Assembly (NCBI GenBank): GCA_002335345.1
Contig: DDCS01000045.1
Coordinates: 1-6,906 of the forward strand
Length of the DNA: 6,906 bases
DNA from: Flavobacteriaceae bacterium UBA2000
GTDB lineage: Bacteria > Bacteroidota > Bacteroidia > Flavobacteriales > Flavobacteriaceae
Reading direction: 5' to 3'
Shown: positions 1-5,394 of the stretch, in pieces
Layout of the letters: each line of letters begins with the position of its first letter
Numbering within the stretch: the stretch's first letter is position 1
The notes under the pieces: model-generated
Databases searched by the model: none
What the model was told of the DNA's origin: nothing
What the model saw: only the letters and a program-made list of their open reading frames with translations
Position numbers and translations under genes: made by a program

Positions 1-123
1 AAGTGTAAATAGCTCTCTGAGTCTTGGTATAAGTGAGTCTACTAAAACGGTTATAAATCCCCACAGAAAAAACAAGGTCGTGAGTAATATAAATCCGGAA
101 TGATATGATTTTTGTTGACTCAT
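1..123 (-). CDS. Sugar MFS transporter, FucP/GluP type (N-terminal 41 codons, runs off left edge)
   Basis: An ATG at 121-123 opens a minus-strand frame with no stop to the window edge, giving 41 residues. After a short polar start (MSQQKSYHSG), the peptide has a hydrophobic helix containing FFLWGFITVLVDSLIP and then RLRELFTL. The LWGF-(I/V)-TVL-x-D-x-LIP pattern is typical of the start of transmembrane helix 1 and the following loop in the L-fucose:H+ symporter/glucose-galactose transporter family, which imports monosaccharides across the inner membrane with protons. The gene starts 12 bp after the mannosidase stop codon on the same strand, so it is probably co-transcribed and takes up mannose or a related sugar released by that enzyme; the substrate is inference. 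No Shine-Dalgarno sequence is visible in the AT-rich spacer, which is common in Bacteroidota. Family assignment is firm for such a short fragment; substrate is unknown. Confidence 0.85.
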   Translation of the reverse strand, partial: MSQQKSYHSGFILLTTLFFLWGFITVLVDSLIPRLRELFTL

Positions 124-1140
124 TTTTTAAAATGTTTATTTGATTGTAATTTCATCTACAAACATCCAACTACGTCCATCATGTTCATAGCCGAGATGCC
201 AATCAGGTAACACACCAAGTTTTTTTGCATAGATTTTTACGTAGCGATGGGTTAAATTGGATGGTTCTTTAAATTCAATTTTTTTGATTTCAATATCATC
301 TTTGAGGGTGTTGATTCCAAAGGTGTATTTTCCAATTAGCGTAAAATTTATGTTGTCATTGGAGACAAGACAGTTAACTTCAGTTGGATAAAAAATCCAT
401 GAGCGCTGATCTTTTAAAAAGTTAAGGGAAACAATATCAAACGATTTTTTATTGCCAAGGTCAATTGTTGCAACCAAGTCTTCGTCGAAATAGCCTTGCC
501 ACGTTCCAGTTCTAAAATCCATTGCACCAACAATACCATCAATTAAAGCGTCGTCACCTCCAGCACTATATTGATTGGCATATTTCGTCTCAAGATTTAT
601 AGAAATATTTGGGTCAATTTTATAAAATTGTGTTGTAATAATTGCACTTTGAGTACCATCTTTTTCTGAATAAACACTGAGGGAACTGGGCTTCGTGATA
701 GTAACAGGCAAATGATATAGTTGATAATCTTTTTCGTCTAATTTGTAATAAATGGTTGCACTACTATCTACATTTTTTAAAACAACTTCAGTTTTAGCTT
801 TAAAAGCAACATCTCCTTCCGCAATAAATGGTGCAGGAGTTATTAAATGATCTGTTATTGATGTTTTCGGTTCTTCTCCGTCAAGACTTCCCCAATCAGA
901 AGGATTGTCCGTCATTTTAAATATAAGTGTTCCTCCGTCCATAATCTCAGAATGATAAATAAATGTTCTATTTAGGGCCTCTCCATTCAATGTAGCATGC
1001 TTTATGTATTTATTATTACTATTTATATCCTCTGCTACAATATTAAATTGATTACCATTTTCTAAATTGATGGTTGATTTATTGAATAATGGGGTCCCAA
1101 TAATATATTCATTTGATCCAGGTGTTACCGAGTAGAAACC
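1..1140. other. Low-GC block covering the transporter start and last third of the mannosidase gene
   Basis: Hand counting gives 194 G or C in the 600 bases 541-1140 (about 32%), and 41 in bases 1-120 (about 34%). By contrast 1861-2220 gives 162 in 360 (45%), and single lines at 1321 and 6001 give about 50%. The step falls near 1140, around residue 650 of the mannosidase, just after the conserved GNEDCGQMSAWY segment. The reading frame is continuous across it and no repeat or mobile-element end is visible there. The boundary is approximate. Confidence 0.65.
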
Positions 1141-3087
1141 CATTGAACTCAGTATATACCAGGCGCTCATTTGTCCACAATCTTCATTTCCAGAAATCCC
1201 ATCTGGAGTAGGGCTGTAAAGCTGTGTAAGGATTTGACGTATGCGCTCTTGACTTTTATATGGTTTTTGCACGTAGTGATATAAATAAGCCATATGATGA
1301 CTCGGCTCATTGCCATGGGCGTATTGACCGATCAATCCTGTGATATCTACCTGATCGCGACCCGTCGTTACGGAACCCGTTGAGAAGAGTTTGTCTAATT
1401 CACGTTCAAAATTATTGGGGCCACCCATGAGCTCAATAAGGCCTTCGACATCGTGCGGGACAAAAAAACGATATTGCCATGCATTGGCCTCAGTGTAGTT
1501 AAAATTTACCTCATAGGGGTCAAAAGGAGAGAACCATCCGTTGTATTGTCTTGCCCTCATAAATCCGGTTTTGGGGTCAAAAACACTTTTGTAATTCTGA
1601 GCTCTTTTAATAAACTCATGGTAATCCTCGGTTTGACCGAGTGCTTTCGCCATTTGGGCAATGGTCCAATCGTCATAGGCGTACTCGAGGGTTTTGGAGA
1701 CACTTTCACTTTCGATTTCTAGAGGAATAAAGGATAGCGCCTTGTAGGACTTTAGACCTAAATGATCTTGAAGGGCGCTGTGCTTCATGGCTTGGAGCGC
1801 TTTTTGTGCGTCGAATCCGTCAAGACCTTTCAGGTAAGCATCTGCAATTACCGAGACCCCGTGATAGCCGATCATACAGCCGGTATAATTCGAGGCTAGA
1901 TCCCAAATGGGCATGATCCCGCCTTCGTCATATTTGGCCAACAGGGTTTTTACAAAATCGACACTGCGTTCGGGCTCAATAATCGTGTAGAGGGGGTGTG
2001 CCGCACGAAAGGTGTCCCAAAGGGAAAACACTGTGTAGTAATTAAAGGTCGTGTCTTGGTGAATTTCGAGATCCATACCGCGATAGCGCCCATCCACATC
2101 TTGATAAAGATTTGGCGCGATCATGCTGTGGTATAAACTGCTGTAAAAATTAATTAAATCGCCTTGTTCTTTTGCCGCGACCTTTATTTTGAGCAATTGA
2201 TCTCTCCACAATTTTTCTGCTTCAAAACGCATTTGATTGAAGCTTTTGCCCGCCGCTTCGGCCATGTAGTTTTGAAAGGCACCGTCTTGGTCCACTGCTG
2301 AAATGCCCACCTTTATTTCTACGGGACTATTTTCAGGATTGTCAAATTTGAGGTAGGCCATTTGCAAATTTTTACGGTACTCAAAGTCAAACGCATTTTC
2401 TATGGCTTCTCCTTCTTTATGCAGGACCGATTTAATCGGATGAGACAGTTTAATGTAAAAATATAAGCGCTGGTCCTGGGCCCATTCCTTCGAATGGCGA
2501 TGCCCTCTCAAGGTATAGGCGTCGAGGAGTTCTAAATCTGCGGAAAGGACTTCATCTCTATGCGCTAGATCAATCGCTAAATATTGTGGGTGTTGTAGCG
2601 AATATTGGTATTGGTGTATTCCTGTTCTGGGACTTGCCGTCATGGACGCGACCAAATCCAGGCTATCCAAATAGACTTGGTAAAATCCCGGCGAGGCCAT
2701 TTCATTTTTATGACTGAAATATTGGCGATATCCCCCGCTAGATTTTGAGCCATTATGCCAATTTTTTGCCCCGGAGGGCATAAGGAGTAGGTCTCCATAA
2801 TCACTCACCCCTGTGCCGCTGAGGTGGGTGTGTGAAAATCCATAGATATAATTGTCGCTAAAGTGATAGCCGCTGCAGCCGTCCCAGCCTTCCAGACGGG
2901 TATCTGGGCTTAGTTGGACCATACCAAAAGGCGTGGTTGCTCCGGGAAAAGTATGCCCGTGCCCGCCAGTACCAACAAAAGGGTCGACGTATTTAAGGGG
3001 GTCTAAATCTGATTTTATAGCGCCTGGATCTCCTAAATTACAGCCAGACAGAATTAACAGGGGCAGTAGCCAAATATATTTTTTCAT
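136..3087 (-). CDS. GH92 family exo-alpha-mannosidase, lipoprotein with chitobiase-like and discoidin-like C-terminal modules
   Basis: This 983-residue protein should be a calcium-dependent, inverting exo-alpha-mannosidase that trims N-glycans or mannans outside the cytoplasm. Residues 1-16 form a lipoprotein signal peptide ending in the lipobox LSGC, with Cys16 as the lipid anchor. GH92 hallmarks follow: YVDPFVGTGGHGHTFPGA (33-50), FGMVQLSPDT (54-63), a HTHLSGTG loop (86-93), SLWDTFRAAHP (355-365), HGNEPSHH (591-598) and GNEDCGQMSAWY (633-644). From family knowledge, Glu594 in HGNEPS matches the general acid; relatives that cleave mannosyl-phosphate carry Gln there, so ordinary glycosidase activity is favoured. 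Residues ~748-825 resemble the chitobiase/hexosaminidase C-terminal beta-sandwich. Residues ~835-983 (AGGDDALIDG, WQGYF, RYVKIYAK) resemble an F5/8-type C (discoidin) carbohydrate-binding module. The linkage cleaved (alpha-1,2, -1,3, -1,4 or -1,6) cannot be read from sequence. Whether the lipoprotein faces the surface or the periplasm is unclear; no obvious surface-export motif follows Cys16. The last third is markedly AT-rich. Confidence 0.95.
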   Translation of the reverse strand: MKKYIWLLPLLILSGCNLGDPGAIKSDLDPLKYVDPFVGTGGHGHTFPGATTPFGMVQLSPDTRLEGWDGCSGYHFSDNYIYGFSHTHLSGTGVSDYGDLLLMPSGAKNWHNGSKSSGGYRQYFSHKNEMASPGFYQVYLDSLDLVASMTASPRTGIHQYQYSLQHPQYLAIDLAHRDEVLSADLELLDAYTLRGHRHSKEWAQDQRLYFYIKLSHPIKSVLHKEGEAIENAFDFEYRKNLQMAYLKFDNPENSPVEIKVGISAVDQDGAFQNYMAEAAGKSFNQMRFEAEKLWRDQLLKIKVAAKEQGDLINFYSSLYHSMIAPNLYQDVDGRYRGMDLEIHQDTTFNYYTVFSLWDTFRAAHPLYTIIEPERSVDFVKTLLAKYDEGGIMPIWDLASNYTGCMIGYHGVSVIADAYLKGLDGFDAQKALQAMKHSALQDHLGLKSYKALSFIPLEIESESVSKTLEYAYDDWTIAQMAKALGQTEDYHEFIKRAQNYKSVFDPKTGFMRARQYNGWFSPFDPYEVNFNYTEANAWQYRFFVPHDVEGLIELMGGPNNFERELDKLFSTGSVTTGRDQVDITGLIGQYAHGNEPSHHMAYLYHYVQKPYKSQERIRQILTQLYSPTPDGISGNEDCGQMSAWYILSSMGFYSVTPGSNEYIIGTPLFNKSTINLENGNQFNIVAEDINSNNKYIKHATLNGEALNRTFIYHSEIMDGGTLIFKMTDNPSDWGSLDGEEPKTSITDHLITPAPFIAEGDVAFKAKTEVVLKNVDSSATIYYKLDEKDYQLYHLPVTITKPSSLSVYSEKDGTQSAIITTQFYKIDPNISINLETKYANQYSAGGDDALIDGIVGAMDFRTGTWQGYFDEDLVATIDLGNKKSFDIVSLNFLKDQRSWIFYPTEVNCLVSNDNINFTLIGKYTFGINTLKDDIEIKKIEFKEPSNLTHRYVKIYAKKLGVLPDWHLGYEHDGRSWMFVDEITIK

Positions 3088-3128
3088 GGACTCAGTTGAA
3101 TTGGTTCAAGTTACAAAAAGACGTTAAA

Positions 3129-3158
3129 AAAAAGTAAAGGATTGGCACACTTATCCAA
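3129..3158 (-). promoter_or_regulatory. Candidate Bacteroidota promoter for the mannosidase-transporter operon
   Basis: Read on the minus strand, TTG (3158-3156) is followed after 19 bases by TACTTTTT (3136-3129). This matches the flavobacterial pattern TTG-N17-23-TAnnTTTG except for the final G. Transcription would begin around 3121-3124, leaving a leader of roughly 35 bases before the ATG at 3087. The region is rich in A and T runs, so a chance match is quite possible. Confidence 0.3.
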
Positions 3159-3173
3159 GCACGATTATATTTG
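3142..3173 (+). promoter_or_regulatory. Candidate Bacteroidota promoter (TTG-N21-TATATTTG) for the phosphoesterase gene
   Basis: TTG at 3142-3144 is followed after 21 bases by TATATTTG at 3166-3173, an exact match to the Bacteroidota -7 element TAnnTTTG at an accepted spacing. The element ends only 10 bases before the ATG at 3184, so transcription would begin within a few bases of the start codon, giving a leaderless or nearly leaderless mRNA. Confidence 0.5.
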
Positions 3174-3183
3174 TTAAAAAAAA

Positions 3184-4407
3184 ATGCGCTGGCTGATATT
3201 TTTAATGTTTTATGCGCTGATAGACTTCTATGCCTATCAAGCGCTAAAGACCATTACCAAGCATCCTTGGGCCCCGTGGATTTATTTCGGGACTTCACTG
3301 ATTGTTCTGGGATTGTTTCTCGGTCAATTGTTATCCATAGGAGAAGCGCGTAATACTTCGCCGGGCGGGCTCTATTTTTTCGGTTTATTTTTGGCCTTCT
3401 TTGTTCCAAAACTTTTGACTGGGACGTTGCTCTTGGCCGAAGATATGGTGCGGATTATTTGGGGTATTGCCCGACAATTTGCGGCGCAGCCGGAGACTTT
3501 TCTGCCCGGTAGAAGGAGGTTTGTCAGTAATGTAGCCATCATTACTGCGGCCTTGCCCTTTGGCGCACTGCTTTATGGAATGTTCCGTGGCAAATATCAG
3601 TTTCAAGTTTTGACGTATACCTTGACCTTTGACGATCTTCCGGAGGCTTTTGATGGCTACACCATCGCCCATATCAGTGATATTCACTGCGGCAGTTTTG
3701 ATGATGATGAAAAGGTAGCCTATGGGGTTTCGCTGGTCAATGAGCAAAATGCGGATCTCATTTTATTCACAGGTGATTTGGTGAACAACCGGGCGAACGA
3801 GTTAGATCGTTGGCAAGAGGTTCTAGGAAGTCTTTCAGCGCCTGATGGCATCTATTCGGTCCTTGGAAACCATGATTATGGCGATTACGTGTCTTGGGCG
3901 AGTGCAGAGGAAAAACAGGCTAATTTAAATGACCTTAAAGAGCGTCAAGCCAAAATGGGCTGGCAATTATTACTCAATGAGCACATCTCAATCAAACGCG
4001 ACGGTCAAGAATTCTCACTTATCGGTGTTGAGAATTGGGGGGTTGGCGGATTTAAAAAGTCGGGAGATGTTCAAGCAGCGACCCAGGGGATCGATCCGGA
4101 ATCATTTAAAATTCTCATGTCGCATGATCCATCGCACTGGGAGCATCAAATCAAAGATCACCCAATGAAGGTTCATCTTACGCTCTCGGGACACACCCAT
4201 GGAATGCAGTTTGGCGTTGATATTCCTGGTCTTATTAAATGGAGCCCTGTTCAGTATCGTTACCCATTTTGGGCGGGGATTTACAAGCGCAACAATAAAT
4301 TCCTCAATGTCAATAGAGGTTTTGGGTTCATCGGATATCCGGGTCGCGTTGGAATCAAACCAGAGGTGAGTGTGATTCAATTGAAAAAAGCCGTAAAATC
4401 AGCCTAA
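3184..4407 (+). CDS. Membrane-anchored calcineurin-like metallophosphoesterase (YaeI/YkuE-like)
   Basis: This 407-residue protein has an N-terminal membrane region and a C-terminal two-metal phosphoesterase domain. Hydrophobic segments lie at about 2-20, 34-53, 62-84 and 117-132; the catalytic domain follows from about 155. All metal-site motifs are present: DIH (Asp166, His168), GDLV (Asp198), GNHD (Asn229, His230), SHDP (His314) and GHTHG (His337, His339), so it should be active. Relatives such as YaeI and YkuE hydrolyse phosphodiester or pyrophosphate bonds, and some act on lipid-linked substrates; the true substrate here is unknown. Which side of the membrane the domain faces is not settled, because the segment count is uncertain. 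The ATG is chosen because an in-frame TAA lies 9 bases upstream (3175-3177) and MRWLIFL is a plausible membrane-protein start. It is divergent from the mannosidase and followed 45 bp later by the thioredoxin-like gene. Function class is secure; pathway is not. Confidence 0.9.
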   Translation: MRWLIFLMFYALIDFYAYQALKTITKHPWAPWIYFGTSLIVLGLFLGQLLSIGEARNTSPGGLYFFGLFLAFFVPKLLTGTLLLAEDMVRIIWGIARQFAAQPETFLPGRRRFVSNVAIITAALPFGALLYGMFRGKYQFQVLTYTLTFDDLPEAFDGYTIAHISDIHCGSFDDDEKVAYGVSLVNEQNADLILFTGDLVNNRANELDRWQEVLGSLSAPDGIYSVLGNHDYGDYVSWASAEEKQANLNDLKERQAKMGWQLLLNEHISIKRDGQEFSLIGVENWGVGGFKKSGDVQAATQGIDPESFKILMSHDPSHWEHQIKDHPMKVHLTLSGHTHGMQFGVDIPGLIKWSPVQYRYPFWAGIYKRNNKFLNVNRGFGFIGYPGRVGIKPEVSVIQLKKAVKSA

Positions 4408-4421
4408 TTCGCTGGAAATGC

Positions 4422-4429
4422 TATCTTTG
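4422..4429 (+). promoter_or_regulatory. Candidate -7 element TATCTTTG for the thioredoxin-like gene
   Basis: TATCTTTG in the 45-bp gap is an exact TAnnTTTG match, and this version is very common before flavobacterial genes. No TTG lies at the usual distance upstream, so the -33 half is missing or degenerate. Transcription would begin near 4435-4437, leaving a leader of roughly 16-18 bases before the ATG at 4453. The gene could therefore be transcribed independently as well as by read-through from the phosphoesterase. Confidence 0.45.
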
Positions 4430-4452
4430 TAACAAATTTATCACTAACGATT

Positions 4453-4749
4453 ATGTCAAAATTTGGTGAAATTATTGAGACTCCGGTTCCTGTACTGCTT
4501 GACTTCTATGCAGATTGGGACCAAGCCTGTCAAGAAATGCACGCGGTCTTAAGAGATGTTGCTGCGGCACTTGGAGATAAGGCCAAAGTCATCAAAATTG
4601 ATGTTGAAAAAAACGAAGAGCTCTCTGAAGCCCTTCGCGTAAAAGGCCTGCCTACCCTTATGATCTACAAGAATGGGGAAATGAAATGGCGTAAAAGTGG
4701 AGAACAAGACGCCAATACTTTGATCGGTTTGGTTAAAGAGTACCTTTAG
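4453..4749 (+). CDS. Thioredoxin-fold protein with non-canonical monothiol site WDQAC
   Basis: This 98-residue protein has the size and layout of a single thioredoxin domain without signal peptide or membrane segment, so it is probably cytoplasmic. VLLDFYADW (14-22) matches the thioredoxin strand before the active site, KVIKIDVEKNEEL (45-57) the central strand, and GLPTLMIYKNGE (65-76) the cis-proline region with Pro67. The usual WCGPC is replaced by WDQAC (22-26): the nucleophilic first cysteine is Asp23, while the second cysteine is kept as Cys26, the only cysteine in the protein. It therefore cannot form the normal active-site disulfide and is unlikely to be a classic dithiol reductase. 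A chaperone-like, binding, or glutathione/monothiol role is possible but unproven. It follows the phosphoesterase by 45 bp, and its stop codon overlaps that of the convergent deacetylase gene. Fold assignment is firm; function is unknown. Confidence 0.9.
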   Translation: MSKFGEIIETPVPVLLDFYADWDQACQEMHAVLRDVAAALGDKAKVIKIDVEKNEELSEALRVKGLPTLMIYKNGEMKWRKSGEQDANTLIGLVKEYL

Positions 4750-5384
4750 TCTTGACTTAACAAGGCCATTGTTATTCCTTTATTATTGATGTGCTCGAGT
4801 ATTTTGGGCAATACTGCGCGTAGATTTTTTTCTGCTTTGAGGCTATCATGAAAGACGACGATACTTCCGGGGCTTATATACCTTTTGAGTTTACTCAAAA
4901 TGAGTTCAGCTGAACGTTCTTTTTGCCAGTCATAGCTCAGCACATCCCACATGACAATGCGGTACCCAAGTTTTGTTAAACCAGAGGCTTGATCTGGAGT
5001 CAATCGTCCATATGGGGGGCGAAATAGTTTGCTTTTGAGTCCTGTTGCTTGTTCAAATTGGCGCACCTGGCTCAAGTAATTTTGGGTTGAGGTCCTCGTT
5101 CCCTTACAATGTGATTGGGTGTGGTTTCCCACTAGATGTCCCCTTCTTACGATGTCCTGCAGAATATCTGAATGACGCTGAGTGTTTTCTCCGATACAAA
5201 AAAACGTCGCTTTAGCGCCATAAGCGTCAAGTTGATCTAGGACCCACGGGGTCACTTCGGGGATGGGGCCGTCATCAAAAGTGAGGTAAATGCACGCTTG
5301 GCCTTGGGGGTCATACTTCGGGCCGCGCCAAAGACGTGACGGCATTAACCATGGAAGCCAAAAAGGTATCTTAAACCATTGCAT
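4746..5384 (-). CDS. Small NodB-type polysaccharide deacetylase (carbohydrate esterase family 4-like)
   Basis: This 212-residue protein is almost entirely one NodB homology domain, which removes N- or O-acetyl groups from polysaccharides using a divalent metal. The family motifs appear in order: TFDDGP (35-40; Asp37 as base, Asp38 as metal ligand), GNHTQSH (86-92; His88 and His92 complete the metal triad), RPPYG (122-126), DVLSYDW (147-153) and VVFHD (176-180; His179). All expected catalytic residues are intact. The N-terminus (about 1-20) is hydrophobic but short and proline-containing, so it is not a clear signal peptide, and location is uncertain. The gene begins 8 bp after the DUF2723 gene on the same strand, with AGGG just before its ATG, and is very probably co-translated with it. 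Its 3' end overlaps the thioredoxin-like gene by 4 bp. Possible substrates are peptidoglycan, a surface glycan or a glycolipid intermediate; none can be chosen from sequence. Confidence 0.93.
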   Translation of the reverse strand: MQWFKIPFWLPWLMPSRLWRGPKYDPQGQACIYLTFDDGPIPEVTPWVLDQLDAYGAKATFFCIGENTQRHSDILQDIVRRGHLVGNHTQSHCKGTRTSTQNYLSQVRQFEQATGLKSKLFRPPYGRLTPDQASGLTKLGYRIVMWDVLSYDWQKERSAELILSKLKRYISPGSIVVFHDSLKAEKNLRAVLPKILEHINNKGITMALLSQD

Positions 5385-5388
5385 TGGG

Positions 5389-5394
5389 CCCTTT
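5389..5394 (-). promoter_or_regulatory. Shine-Dalgarno-like AAAGGG before the deacetylase start
   Basis: On the minus strand, AAAGGG overlaps the stop codon of the DUF2723 gene and is followed by CCCA and then the ATG at 5384. The spacing is short but usable. It supports the chosen deacetylase start and suggests translational coupling between the two genes. The GGGCCC palindrome at 5386-5391 includes part of it. Confidence 0.4.

Larger units (their letters stand above)
3123..3183. repeat. Direct repeat GTTAAAAAAAA, two copies 50 bp apart in the divergent gap
   Basis: The 11-base string GTTAAAAAAAA occurs at 3123-3133 and again at 3173-3183, immediately before the phosphoesterase ATG. Both copies are A-tracts, and the 50-bp spacing is close to five helical turns. 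They could bend the DNA or, for the second copy, act as an A-rich ribosome entry site. In such AT-rich spacer DNA the repeat may also be chance. Confidence 0.5.

Noticed and set aside
3123..3133. A-run as the T-tract of a terminator
   Set aside because: No GC-rich stem precedes it on either strand, and it lies between two divergent gene starts, where no transcript should end.
3385..3747. A 120-codon minus-strand reading frame
   Set aside because: It is antisense to the phosphoesterase membrane region and metal-site coding sequence, and its product has no recognisable features.
4102..4380. A 92-codon minus-strand reading frame
   Set aside because: It is antisense to the conserved GHTHG part of the phosphoesterase and looks like a shadow of it.
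4734..4764. Short inverted repeats at the convergent stop codons as a bidirectional terminator
   Set aside because: The stems are only 4-5 bp, mostly AT, and no T-run follows in either direction. They are too weak to call.
5386..5391. GGGCCC palindrome between the DUF2723 and deacetylase genes as an operator
   Set aside because: Six bases is too short to support regulation; part of it is better explained as the ribosome-binding sequence of the next gene.
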